Source: an uncultured Bacteroides sp. (GTDB lineage Bacteria > Bacteroidota > Bacteroidia > Bacteroidales > Bacteroidaceae). From it: a stretch of DNA of 64,000 bases. The stretch spans positions 1 to 64,000 of the forward strand of contig CASGED010000039.1 of NCBI GenBank assembly GCA_949300425.1, given 5' to 3'. A model generated the notes under the pieces. It saw nothing but the letters and a program-made list of their open reading frames with translations. It was not told the origin of the DNA and did no database searches. The position numbers and the translations under genes are program-made. Below, one piece after another: positions 56,367 through 64,000 of this stretch. Numbering within the stretch: position 1 is the stretch's first letter; the number at the start of each line of letters is the position of its first letter.

Positions 56367-57669
56367 AGCACAGTTTATCGTCATCTACGGTCGTCGGCGA
56401 TTAGGAAAATCCACGCTGATTAAACGGATACTATCGGAAAACGATTTGTATTTCATGGCGGACAATTCCGAGCAAAGCCGTCAGCGGGAATTGTTAGCCC
56501 AGTTATTGGCGGACAAATATCCGGGCTTCGACAGCGTCTATTATCCCGATTGGGAATCCTTGTTCGGTCAACTCAATCTGAGATGTCCGAAAGGGACAAC
56601 ACTTTGTTTGGATGAGTTCCCCTATATGGTACGCGCCTGTCCCGAATTGCCTTCTATCCTTCAAAAAATAGTGGACCGCAAAGACCGTAACTATCATTTA
56701 ATACTTTGCGGCTCGTCCCAACGGATGATGCAACGGTTGGTTATGGATGCCTCAGACCCCTTGTATGGACGTGCGGATGTAATTTTAAAATTAGGTCCCA
56801 TACCTTGTTCCTACTTACAGGAAGTACTGCATGTCAACGAAATACAAGCCGTAGAGGAATACAGTGTATGGGGAGGAGTGCCTCGTTATTGGGAGCTACG
56901 GGAAACGGAAAGTAACCTGCAGGAAGCCATCCGTTATCATCTGCTCAGCACGAACGGGACACTTTACGAAGAGCCTATGCGGTTATTTCTGGACGATTTG
57001 ACCCAGTCCTCACAATCCGAAACCATTCTTTCGGTTATAGGAAACGGTTGTAACCGTTTGTCTGAGATAGCCTCCCGATTGGGGAAGAAGGCGACAGACT
57101 TAGGAAACCCCTTAAATAAACTGATGCAATTGGGTTACGTAGAGCGGGAATTACCTTTTGGCGAAAATATCCGCAACTCGAAGAAAAGTCTTTACCGGAT
57201 AGCTGACCCTTTCATGGATTTCTATTTCCGTTTTATTATTCCTAGCCGTTCCCTGATAGGATTGGGGCGTACTCAACGGGTAGAGCAACGGATCTCGTCA
57301 GAATTTTCCCGCTATGTATCGTTACATTGGGAAAGACTGTGCAGAAATGCGGTGAGCGGGAATGAACTGTTCGGACACGTTTGGGATGCGGCTTCGCGTT
57401 GGTGGGGAAATGTATCAGAAACAGAGCGAATAGAATTGGATGTAGTAGCACAATCAGAGGATAAAAAACATTTGTTGGTAGGAGAATGCAAATGGACTGA
57501 AAGTGAAAATGCCGTATCCTTGCAGAATCATTTAGTAGAGAAAGCGAAGAAATTGCCTTTCGCCAAAGACAAAGACATTATCCCGGTTCTGTTTTTGAAA
57601 CACCCGCCCATAAATGAAGGAGAGAGCAACGTATTATTACCGGCGGATGTAATCCGATGGAATGAATAA
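56305..57669 (+). CDS. STAND-like ATPase with PD-(D/E)xK nuclease-like (DUF234) C-terminus
   Basis: A 454-residue protein. The ATPase (PF01637-like) has Walker A GRRRLGKST (29-37), Walker B LCLDEFP (Asp103-Glu104), sensor LILCGSS (133-138) and the WGGVPRYW motif (189-196). A winged-helix-like region (about 240-300) ends in YRIADPFMDFYFRF. The C-terminal DUF234 region has E-L-D (377-379) and G-E-C-K-W (393-397), a PD-(D/E)xK nuclease pattern. Such proteins are common in archaea and multicopy in Bacteroides; their function is unknown, with a defence or mobile-element role suspected. It is flanked by the duplicated response regulator 5' ends. Confidence 0.85.
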   Translation: MEFVDRKEEQHRLARAFASNKAQFIVIYGRRRLGKSTLIKRILSENDLYFMADNSEQSRQRELLAQLLADKYPGFDSVYYPDWESLFGQLNLRCPKGTTLCLDEFPYMVRACPELPSILQKIVDRKDRNYHLILCGSSQRMMQRLVMDASDPLYGRADVILKLGPIPCSYLQEVLHVNEIQAVEEYSVWGGVPRYWELRETESNLQEAIRYHLLSTNGTLYEEPMRLFLDDLTQSSQSETILSVIGNGCNRLSEIASRLGKKATDLGNPLNKLMQLGYVERELPFGENIRNSKKSLYRIADPFMDFYFRFIIPSRSLIGLGRTQRVEQRISSEFSRYVSLHWERLCRNAVSGNELFGHVWDAASRWWGNVSETERIELDVVAQSEDKKHLLVGECKWTESENAVSLQNHLVEKAKKLPFAKDKDIIPVLFLKHPPINEGESNVLLPADVIRWNE

Positions 57670-57708
57670 ATAGGATACCGGATATTCCATTTAGCACGAA
57701 ATTTATGC

Positions 57709-57716
57709 TATATTTG
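57709..57716 (+). promoter_or_regulatory. -7 box of the intact response regulator gene
   Basis: TATATTTG lies 27 bases before the ATG at 57743 and is duplicated at 56088-56095 upstream of the ATPase cassette. Confidence 0.6.
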
Positions 57717-57742
57717 CCGCACAAATAACAACTAATACAGCT

Positions 57743-58441
57743 ATGGACATCAAACTTTTGTTAGTGGAAGACGACCCTAACTTGGCATATATTATCCGTT
57801 CGGGGCTGGAAGATATGGTGGGAGGCTATGAAGTGACCACCGCTTCCAACGGTGCCGAGGGCTTGAAAGCCTGGGAGGCAAATAAGCCGGACATTATCGT
57901 GAGCGACATCGACATGCCCGTTATGGACGGTTTTGAGATGGTGCGTCACATTCGTGAGACGGACGGCTATACGCCCATTCTTTTCACATCCGCCTTGACC
58001 TCGCCCAAAGATGTGAAGCGGGGCTATGAGCTGGGAATCAATAACTACATCAAGAAGCCTTTTGCTCCCGACGAACTGGACGCGCACATCCATGCCATCA
58101 TGAAAATGAACACGGGAGGCAGGCTCCGTTCGGAAACGTTGCACAAGTTGGGCTGTTATACCTTTGACGCTGCACGCGCTACCCTGCGCGATGACCGTAC
58201 GGAGAAAGAACGTCCGCTTACCGTCCGTGAAAATCAATTGCTGGAGTTGTTGGTCAAGAATAAGAATGAGGTGGTGCGCCGCGAGGCCATTCTCAGCCGC
58301 TTTTGGAATACGGAGGATGATTATTTTGCCTCGCGCAGCCTGGACGTGTTCATTTCCAAACTGCGCAAGATGTTGGAGGACGACCCTTCCATCTCGTTGA
58401 AGACCGTGCGGGGCGTAGGGGTTATGCTGGAGGTGAAGTAA
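57743..58441 (+). CDS. OmpR/PhoB-family response regulator (orphan)
   Basis: A 232-residue two-domain regulator. The receiver (1-125) has the acidic pair Glu9-Asp10-Asp11, phospho-acceptor Asp55 (IIVSDIDMPVMDG), Thr/Ser switch in FTSALTS and Lys in NYIKKPFAPDEL. The C-terminal winged helix (about 135-232) includes LTVRENQLLELL, RSLDVFISKLRKML and TVRGVGVML. No histidine kinase is adjacent, so its partner must lie elsewhere. It is convergent with the SulP gene: their stop codons abut with no spacer. Confidence 0.92.
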   Translation: MDIKLLLVEDDPNLAYIIRSGLEDMVGGYEVTTASNGAEGLKAWEANKPDIIVSDIDMPVMDGFEMVRHIRETDGYTPILFTSALTSPKDVKRGYELGINNYIKKPFAPDELDAHIHAIMKMNTGGRLRSETLHKLGCYTFDAARATLRDDRTEKERPLTVRENQLLELLVKNKNEVVRREAILSRFWNTEDDYFASRSLDVFISKLRKMLEDDPSISLKTVRGVGVMLEVK

Positions 58442-60118
58442 TCAAATCAACTGCTTCGCCCGCTCCAATGCGACATTAATATTGGGGCAAATGTTTTCCT
58501 CGCCCAAAAGTTCGTAAAAGCCCGACCTTTCCAGTACTTTGTGAACCTTCTCGTTGACACCGGAGAGCACGATGGTTATCTTCTCCTTTTGCGACATGCG
58601 GCAGAGGTTTTCCAGATTGTGTATGCCCGTAGAGTCAATGAACGGCACACGGCGCATACGGACGATACGCACCTTGGGACGGTCGCCCAACATAGCCATC
58701 ACGTCTTCAAACTTAGTGGCGATACCGAAGAAGTAGGGACCGTTGATTTCATAGACTTCTACGCCCTTAGGAATAACCAGATGTTCTTCGTGCGAGTCGA
58801 AATCCGACTCTTTGCTGGGGTCTATCTCGTTCTTGATGACTGAAATCTCGGTGGTCTCCATCACACGGCGCATGAAGAGCACGCTGGCAATGACCAGTCC
58901 CCATTCAATGGCTACGGTCAGGTCGAAAATCACCGTCAGGAAGAACGTAATGAGCAACACAGTCACGTCCGACTTGGGATTCTTCATCAACGCCTTGAAC
59001 GTGCGCCAACCGCTCATGTTGTAAGATACAATCACTAACACACCTGCCAAGCAAGCCATCGGGATGTATTGCGCCAAAGGCATAAGGAAAAGCAGGATAA
59101 GGAGCAACACACCCGCATGGACAATGCCCGCTACAGGTGATTTGCCACCATTATTAATATTAGTCATGGTGCGGGCTATGGCTCCCGTGGCGGGAATGCC
59201 GCCAAAGAGCGGGGTGATGATATTGGCCGCGCCTTGGGCTATCAGTTCCGTATTGGAATCATGCTTGTCGCCTATCACGCCATCGGCTACCGTGGCCGAA
59301 AGCAATGACTCGATAGCGCCCAACACAGCAATGGTAATAGCTACGGGAAAGAGGTTTTTCACGGCTTCCCAATCGAGGGCGGGAATGGCCGCGTCGGGCA
59401 ATTCGGCACGGATGCTGAAGCGGTCGCCAATGGTGTCGATGCACGTGACGCCTCCATAAGTCTCCATCAAATAGACAGCTACGGTCACCAATACGATGGC
59501 TACTAACGAGCCGGGAATCTTTTTGGAGAAACGGGGCGTCAAAGCTATAATGGCAATGCTGACCAAAGCCGTGGCGGTATTCCACCAGTTTACGGTGTCG
59601 AAATGCCGGAAGTAAAGCATCCATTTGCCTACAAAGTCGCCCGGCACTTTCTCTCCTCCGAATTGCAGGCCGAACACATCGGCTATCTGGGTCGTGAAGA
59701 TAGTGACCGCGATGCCACTTGTAAAACCTACGATAATAGGATAAGGGATAAACTTAATGACCGCCCCCAACTTGAATACGCCTAATAAAACCAAAATGAC
59801 GCCCGCCAACAGCGTGGCCACAATCAGTCCCGCTTCCCCGTACTGCTGGATAATGCCGTAAATGATGACGATGAATGCTCCCGTAGGTCCGCCTATCTGC
59901 ACCTTGCTTCCCCCCAGCAGAGAGATTAAGAAACCGGCGATAATAGCGGTGATGATGCCTTTCTCAGGCGATACGCCCGAAGCGATGCCGAAGGCAATAG
60001 CCAACGGAAGAGCTACGATACCCACAATGATACCGGCCATAAGGTCGGTCATAAACTGTTCCTTCGAATAGTTTTTTAAGCTCGAATACAACTTCGGCCT
60101 GAATTCAAACGCTTTCAT
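58442..60118 (-). CDS. SulP family anion transporter
   Basis: A 558-residue inner-membrane transporter of the SulP/SLC26 family. Ten or more hydrophobic segments run from about residue 25 to 430. DLMAGIIVGIVALPLAIAFGIASG and GPTGAFIVIIYGI are the family's substrate-site repeats. The C-terminal cytoplasmic STAS domain (about 445-555) includes EVYEINGPYFFGIATKFED and FIDSTGIHNLENL. Substrates in the family include sulfate, bicarbonate and dicarboxylates; no carbonic anhydrase or other hint is adjacent. Confidence 0.93.
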   Translation of the reverse strand: MKAFEFRPKLYSSLKNYSKEQFMTDLMAGIIVGIVALPLAIAFGIASGVSPEKGIITAIIAGFLISLLGGSKVQIGGPTGAFIVIIYGIIQQYGEAGLIVATLLAGVILVLLGVFKLGAVIKFIPYPIIVGFTSGIAVTIFTTQIADVFGLQFGGEKVPGDFVGKWMLYFRHFDTVNWWNTATALVSIAIIALTPRFSKKIPGSLVAIVLVTVAVYLMETYGGVTCIDTIGDRFSIRAELPDAAIPALDWEAVKNLFPVAITIAVLGAIESLLSATVADGVIGDKHDSNTELIAQGAANIITPLFGGIPATGAIARTMTNINNGGKSPVAGIVHAGVLLLILLFLMPLAQYIPMACLAGVLVIVSYNMSGWRTFKALMKNPKSDVTVLLITFFLTVIFDLTVAIEWGLVIASVLFMRRVMETTEISVIKNEIDPSKESDFDSHEEHLVIPKGVEVYEINGPYFFGIATKFEDVMAMLGDRPKVRIVRMRRVPFIDSTGIHNLENLCRMSQKEKITIVLSGVNEKVHKVLERSGFYELLGEENICPNINVALERAKQLI

Positions 60119-60168
60119 TTTCTGTTAGTTACCTATTGATGTTTGTTATCCTATGAAAAAAGAAAGCG

Positions 60169-60176
60169 CAAAAGTA
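60169..60176 (-). promoter_or_regulatory. -7 box for the SulP gene
   Basis: Minus-strand TACTTTTG fits TAnnTTTG, 51 bases before the start at 60118. Confidence 0.5.
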
Positions 60177-60198
60177 CGTAAAATAAAGCAAACAGATG

Positions 60199-60498
60199 CT
60201 ATCTTTCAGTGTTTTTAATGAAAGTACTGTCCATTCTTTGTCTATAGGTAATGGTTTGTTGGCGCGTAGAGTCATTAGGGATGCTTGTCACGTCTCCTTG
60301 TGTTGTAAAATAGACATAACTATGCGACCAGGCGTCATAGAAACGGTACACCCGGCAACCGTCATGCTCAAAAAGATAACTGACTGTATAGTCCGCATTG
60401 TTTTGCGCATTACTCACCGATATTGCACTTGGACCGAAACATGCGGAAAGAAGCGGCACGAATAAAATAGCCGGAAGAGAACGGAATATCTTTTTCAT
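60199..60498 (-). CDS. Small lipoprotein (DUF4884-like)
   Basis: A 99-residue lipoprotein with signal ending PLLSAC. The mature part is compact and aromatic (ADYTVSYLFEHDGCRVYRFYD, then SYVYFTTQGDVTS), resembling the DUF4884 family of Bacteroides from memory. The HDGC segment holds its only other cysteine. Its promoter is divergent from rubrerythrin, and nothing shows its function. Confidence 0.7.
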   Translation of the reverse strand: MKKIFRSLPAILFVPLLSACFGPSAISVSNAQNNADYTVSYLFEHDGCRVYRFYDAWSHSYVYFTTQGDVTSIPNDSTRQQTITYRQRMDSTFIKNTER

Positions 60499-60520
60499 AA
60501 TTATTTTGGTTTTTATAATC

Positions 60521-60528
60521 CAAATATA
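60521..60528 (-). promoter_or_regulatory. -7 box for the small lipoprotein gene
   Basis: Minus-strand TATATTTG, 22 bases before the start at 60498, divergent from the rubrerythrin promoter. Confidence 0.55.
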
Positions 60529-60561
60529 AGCTTTTTCTTTTCTTTATGAAAGTTATTTCAT

Positions 60562-60569
60562 TATCTTTG
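60562..60569 (+). promoter_or_regulatory. -7 box for rubrerythrin
   Basis: TATCTTTG fits TAnnTTTG, 51 bases before the ATG at 60621. Confidence 0.6.
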
Positions 60570-60620
60570 TAGAATTAAAAAATCCGGTTACAGATTATTA
60601 ACTCTAAAAAGCAATTGATT

Positions 60621-61199
60621 ATGGCTAAGAGCATTAAAGGAACTCAGACTGAGAAGAATTTGCTGACCTCGTTTGCAGGCGAGTCACAAGCACGTATGCG
60701 CTACACTTACTTTGCCAGCGCAGCCAAGAAGGAAGGTTACGAACAGATTGCCGCCATCTTCACCGAGACGGCCGACCAGGAGAAGGAACACGCCAAACGC
60801 ATGTTCAAGTGGCTCGAAGGCGGCATGGTAGAGATTACCGCCAGCTATCCCGCAGGAATCATCGGTACTACGCTGGAGAACCTGCAAGCCGCAGCCGCCG
60901 GTGAAAACGAGGAATGGACCAAGGACTATCCCCACTTTGCCGACGTGGCCGATGAAGAAGGTTTCCCCGAAATCGCCCTCATGTACCGCAACATCGCCGT
61001 GGCCGAGAAAGGGCATGAAGAGCGTTATCGCGCTTTCATCAGCAACATCGAGAACGCCAAGGTATTCGCCAAGGACGGTGAAGTGGTATGGCAATGCCGC
61101 AATTGCGGTTTCATCTATGTAGGCAAGGAAGCGCCGGAGACTTGCCCCGCTTGCCTCCATCCGCAGGCTTACTTCGAAGTGAAGAAGGAGAACTGGTAA
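60621..61199 (+). CDS. rbr: Rubrerythrin
   Basis: A 192-residue cytoplasmic non-haem iron peroxidase that reduces H2O2 in anaerobes. The N-terminal ferritin-like di-iron domain has the ligands in [15 protein letters not shown] and [11 protein letters not shown], and later AEKGHEERY. The C-terminal rubredoxin domain carries both Cys pairs: [10 protein letters not shown] and CPACLHP. A TTG two codons upstream (60615) is open, but ATG 60621 (MAKSIKGTQ) is the family start. It has a divergent promoter and a strong hairpin after the stop. Confidence 0.96.
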   Translation: MAKSIKGTQTEKNLLTSFAGESQARMRYTYFASAAKKEGYEQIAAIFTETADQEKEHAKRMFKWLEGGMVEITASYPAGIIGTTLENLQAAAAGENEEWTKDYPHFADVADEEGFPEIALMYRNIAVAEKGHEERYRAFISNIENAKVFAKDGEVVWQCRNCGFIYVGKEAPETCPACLHPQAYFEVKKENW

Positions 61200-61224
61200 A
61201 CACGGTTCGTGCCGATATCTGTTA

Positions 61225-61269
61225 AAGAGAGTGCCAAGAGACTTGCAATAAAGTCCTTGGCACTCTCTT
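61225..61269. terminator. Hairpin between convergent rubrerythrin and serpin genes
   Basis: The 14-base arm AAGAGAGTGCCAAG (61225-61238) is perfectly complementary to 61256-61269, with a 17-base loop. Weak T-rich sequence follows on both strands, so it may serve both genes. Confidence 0.65.
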
Positions 61270-61377
61270 ACTATTAGCTAAAACAGTTTCTGCTTGCAGC
61301 AAGGATTTCTGACAATTGGTTAAATGAGCAAATTTTGCGTCACGCGGCTCGTAATGTCCGGCGTGATTCCGATTCTT

Positions 61378-62643
61378 TTAGAATCCCGTAACCTGCCCCA
61401 TGAACAGCACGCTATCCGTGCTCTTCTCCGTCAACAGGAAGAGGAACGGACGGGTTACGTGGAAGTCATAGATTTCATACGGATTGGGGTCAGGAGCGGC
61501 CAAATCGGATCCAATACTGGTTACCGCCGCCGCTTCCGTTCCTTCTTCATCCAGCTTAAAATAGACAGATTGGTCCACGGAGTTTATCATCAATTCCTTA
61601 TTCGCCATTTTACTGAAATCGGCTGAACTACGGAACGCTTCTTGCACGCCCATAGCCATCAACACCCTAATCAAGCTGTTTTGGTAATCTTTAATAGTGA
61701 ACTTGGGGAGTTTCACGTCCACTTCTTCCCACGTCATGCTTTCCTGCAAGACTTTCCAGCTTGCGCCGTTCAAGGCTTCGATGCATTGCGCCAATGTCAC
61801 GCCTTCCTGCGGCAATATCACCTGCAAGGCGAACGCGCCATTGCCGTAAGGCAGGCGCACCGTGGCATACAAGTCGTTCTGTGCAAACTGGTGACGGGAT
61901 TGCCCATTCATCATGGCTACTTCCGTTTGCGTGCCGTCTTCGTTGGTAAACAGTTCGTTCCGGGTCAGGTCTTTGTCAAAAGGTTCTTCCCACAGCCCTT
62001 TGAAGTAGAGCGCATTCAACAACAGGGCTTTCTCGTCCGGGTCATCTTTCAGAAATTCCAGGATGCAGCCGTTCGTCTTGTCGGCACACCACGCGTTGAT
62101 GGCGTCCTTGGCCTTGGGCTTTTCTTCCTCCCGCACCTCGGCGTCATAGTTCTTTTTCAAGGCATCTTGGTAAGATTTTAATATTTGGAAATCATCGTCC
62201 GGCATTTCCGGGTCTTCCAATATCCACAACGAGTTGGCCATGCTGAGCAAGGTCGTATTGTCCTGTTGCACCAGTTCCTGCACCAACTTTTGGTTGTAAG
62301 CGTTGATTTCATCGATGCTGAAACTGGAAAAACCGAGCGCCTCAGTCAGTTCGGTCAGTGCCGCTCCATCGGCTCCGTTAGCTGCCATGGAGAGCGCATA
62401 CGATGCACTGACGGGCGAAAGTATCAGTTTATTCTTGTTCTGTTCCTCTTTTCCTATTACCTCACAGGCTGTTTGGAAAAAGCGGAAAGCAAAGTCCGTG
62501 CTCTCGGAAGCCATACGGGTTTGCGCTTCCGTCAGTTCAATGGGCTTGTACTCTTTCGGCACGTTGTTGTTTACCCCTTCGTCATTCTGACAGGCCACTA
62601 CCATACTCAGCGCAGCGGCGCATGCGAACATTAATTTTTTCAT
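61378..62643 (-). CDS. Serpin-family lipoprotein
   Basis: A 421-residue serine protease inhibitor with a lipoprotein signal (Cys18 in SMVVAC), so it is probably at the cell surface or in vesicles. NKLILSPVSASYALSMAANGA and LLLNALYFKGLWEEPF are serpin core motifs. The hinge Glu366-Glu-Gly-Thr-Glu-Ala-Ala-Ala373 is of the inhibitory type. Counting from Gly368 as P15, P1-P1' is Ala382-Ala383, an elastase-type site. RPFLFLL follows in strand B. Bacterial serpins such as Tannerella miropin inhibit host or competitor proteases. Confidence 0.93.
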   Translation of the reverse strand: MKKLMFACAAALSMVVACQNDEGVNNNVPKEYKPIELTEAQTRMASESTDFAFRFFQTACEVIGKEEQNKNKLILSPVSASYALSMAANGADGAALTELTEALGFSSFSIDEINAYNQKLVQELVQQDNTTLLSMANSLWILEDPEMPDDDFQILKSYQDALKKNYDAEVREEEKPKAKDAINAWCADKTNGCILEFLKDDPDEKALLLNALYFKGLWEEPFDKDLTRNELFTNEDGTQTEVAMMNGQSRHQFAQNDLYATVRLPYGNGAFALQVILPQEGVTLAQCIEALNGASWKVLQESMTWEEVDVKLPKFTIKDYQNSLIRVLMAMGVQEAFRSSADFSKMANKELMINSVDQSVYFKLDEEGTEAAAVTSIGSDLAAPDPNPYEIYDFHVTRPFLFLLTEKSTDSVLFMGQVTGF

Positions 62644-62792
62644 AATTCAACTATCTATTGGTTAGTTACGCCCGCAATCTATAAAAAATAAATCAAATAA
62701 CAAAACTTTATTCTTAATTCTTTGTCGCATTCTAATTTTATGTGATAAATGAGTAGGACAGCCCCCTTGGGGGGACTGAAATCATCCCGCTG

Positions 62793-63240
62793 AATTATCA
62801 TTTAATGTGCCGCCCCTTTACATTTAATGGGACGGGACGGCACATTAAATGGGAGCGGCCTTCTGATTAAACGTAATTTGGCCGCTTGAGAACATGCCAT
62901 GTCTGTATTGGCAAGGCTGTGTATGTTTCACCCTTTACACCAATCTCTCCAATGTAAGTTTCACGCCTTCACGACATCCCCAACTGCTTGATTTTAAATC
63001 GAATGTTGTGAAAGATACATCCTTCACGGATGTTTCACATCTCCTTTTTGTGGAGGATGCGGAATGTTCTCTTAGGAACCGATTCTGTACGATTTATGCA
63101 CATAGATGTACGATTTTACCATACAGCGTGAAACATGTCCGAGCGTGAAAGGAAGGTATGTTTCACAACATATACCTGAGAATCAGGAAGATGAAAGATG
63201 GTGAAAGCGTGAAACTTTCAGCAGATAAAAGCTAAGTTTC
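62793..63240. repeat. Interspersed non-coding repeat, copy B (TTTCAC-rich)
   Basis: Same orientation as copy A at 19981-20240; 62793-63050 is the alignable core. Nine TTTCAC/GTGAAA words occur between 62926 and 63214 (62926, 62959, 63008, 63033, 63128, 63145, 63161, 63201, 63209). Two ATTTAATGGGACG/ATTAAATGGGAGCG words face each other near 62820-62855. It is the main content of the 62644-63371 gap, and no convincing coding frame was found there. Confidence 0.75.
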
Positions 63241-63303
63241 GCAAAAGGAAAAACCATGGTTTGAGGCATCATTTACAGCGGAGCATCTTGCCGTGTCTTT
63301 TAT

Positions 63304-63351
63304 GAAAAAAAGAAGAGGGCGTGCCAGACAGGAGAAAGACACGTCCTCTTC
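63304..63351 (-). terminator. tyrS terminator
   Basis: On the minus strand, GAAGAGGACGTG pairs with CACGCCCTCTTC (one G-U pair; 63312-63323 with 63340-63351), followed by seven T. It is 20 bases after the tyrS stop. Confidence 0.85.
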
Positions 63352-63371
63352 AAATATGAAAAGTAAAAAAC

Positions 63372-64000
63372 TTACTTTGCGATAATCAGGTAATAGTTCT
63401 TCTTACCGCGCTGAACGAGCAAATACTTGTCGTCCAATAAATCCTCAGTCGTAATGACGCGGTCGAAGGCTGCCAACTTCTCCTTATTCAACGATACGCC
63501 GCCGCCTTGTACCAACTTGCGCATCTCGCCTTTCGAGGGGAACACGGCTGCTTGCTCTACCAGCAAATCGACGGCTTTGACGCCTGCGCCCAAAGCATCG
63601 CGCGATACTTCAAATTGGGGTACGCCTTCGAATACGGAAAGCAACGTGGCTTCGTCCAACTTCTTCAACGCTTCCGACGTACCGCCGCCAAAGAGAATGT
63701 TGGAGGCTTCGAGGGCGGCGTTGTAGTCGTCTTCGGAGTGTACCATGACGGTGACTTCCTTGGCCAGACGCTTCTGAAGGACGCGCAGGTGCGGAGCGGC
63801 TTCGTGCTCGGCGGTCAGGGCTTCTATTTCTTCCTTGCTCAAGGCAGTGAATATCTTAATGTAACGCTTGGCATCCTCGTCGCTCACGTTGAGCCAGAAT
63901 TGGTAGAACTTATAAGGTGACGTATAGCGCGGGTCGAGCCAGACGTTTCCGCTTTCGGTCTTGCCGAACTTGCCGCCGTCGGCTTTTGTTATCAACGGGC
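63372..64000 (-). CDS. tyrS: Tyrosyl-tRNA synthetase (3' part)
   Basis: The C-terminal ~209 residues of TyrS, continuing beyond the right edge. The KMSKS-class motif KFGKTESG lies near the start of the visible part, preceded by [35 protein letters not shown] is typical of bacterial TyrS. The last ~60 residues are the S4 RNA-binding domain ([19 protein letters not shown]). The enzyme charges tRNA-Tyr in the cytoplasm. A strong terminator follows. Confidence 0.95.
   Translation of the reverse strand, partial: PLITKADGGKFGKTESGNVWLDPRYTSPYKFYQFWLNVSDEDAKRYIKIFTALSKEEIEALTAEHEAAPHLRVLQKRLAKEVTVMVHSEDDYNAALEASNILFGGGTSEALKKLDEATLLSVFEGVPQFEVSRDALGAGVKAVDLLVEQAAVFPSKGEMRKLVQGGGVSLNKEKLAAFDRVITTEDLLDDKYLLVQRGKKNYYLIIAK

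Noticed and set aside
57743..58441. Naming the response regulator RprY
   Set aside because: It is an OmpR-type regulator, but the N-terminus differs from RprY as I remember it and no RprX-like kinase is adjacent.
1..64000. CRISPR arrays, tRNA or rRNA genes, transposases
   Set aside because: No regularly spaced repeats, cloverleaf-like genes, rRNA segments or transposase/integrase motifs were recognised; a tRNAscan or covariance search would be decisive.

Overview
The window looks like a chromosomal segment of a gut-type Bacteroides/Phocaeicola species (order Bacteroidales). The support is SusC/SusD pairs with PUL-type enzymes, a hybrid two-component regulator, Bacteroidales promoters (TAnnTTTG -7 boxes, some with a TTTG about 19-20 bases upstream), lipoprotein signal peptides, and housekeeping clusters in Bacteroidales order (rimP-nusA-infB ... 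cvpA-sufB; uppS-bamA-ompH-ompH-murI). No rRNA, tRNA, CRISPR array or insertion sequence was recognised.

Layout. 1-7200 (minus strand): the 5' end of sufB, cvpA, a small toxin-antitoxin remnant, infB, nusA, rimP and an AI-2E-family exporter. 7300-19800 (plus strand): a coiled-coil protein, rsmI, a coiled-coil lipoprotein, proC, an XRE-cupin regulator with an acyl-CoA synthetase, a DUF6242-like lipoprotein, then uppS, bamA, two Skp/OmpH chaperones and murI. 19800-20540 is non-coding and holds a repeat that recurs at 62793-63240. 20540-30525 is a polyuronate locus: SusC, SusD, a lipoprotein, a polysaccharide lyase-GH88 fusion, an SDR oxidoreductase and UxuA. Binding, import, depolymerisation, removal of the unsaturated uronate and entry towards 2-keto-3-deoxygluconate are therefore all encoded together.

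30600-38250 is mixed accessory and housekeeping DNA: an HU-like/RhuM gene pair, a divergent HigBA toxin-antitoxin pair beside a large nested inverted repeat, queH, a Ser-type sulfatase, a radical SAM protein, a frameshifted small membrane-protein gene, a NucA-type nuclease and a TraB/GumN protein. 38360-55988 (minus strand) is a second PUL: HTCS sensor, SusC-a, SusD-a, SusC-b, SusD-b, a GH88 protein that has lost one catalytic aspartate, and a GH95-like glycosidase.

56000-58441 holds the most unusual arrangement. An ATPase with a C-terminal PD-(D/E)xK-like nuclease domain sits between two copies of the promoter and first ~24 codons of an OmpR-family response regulator; only the downstream copy continues into a full gene. 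58442-64000 carries a SulP transporter, a small lipoprotein, rubrerythrin, an elastase-type serpin lipoprotein, the second copy of the TTTCAC-rich repeat, and the 3' part of tyrS.
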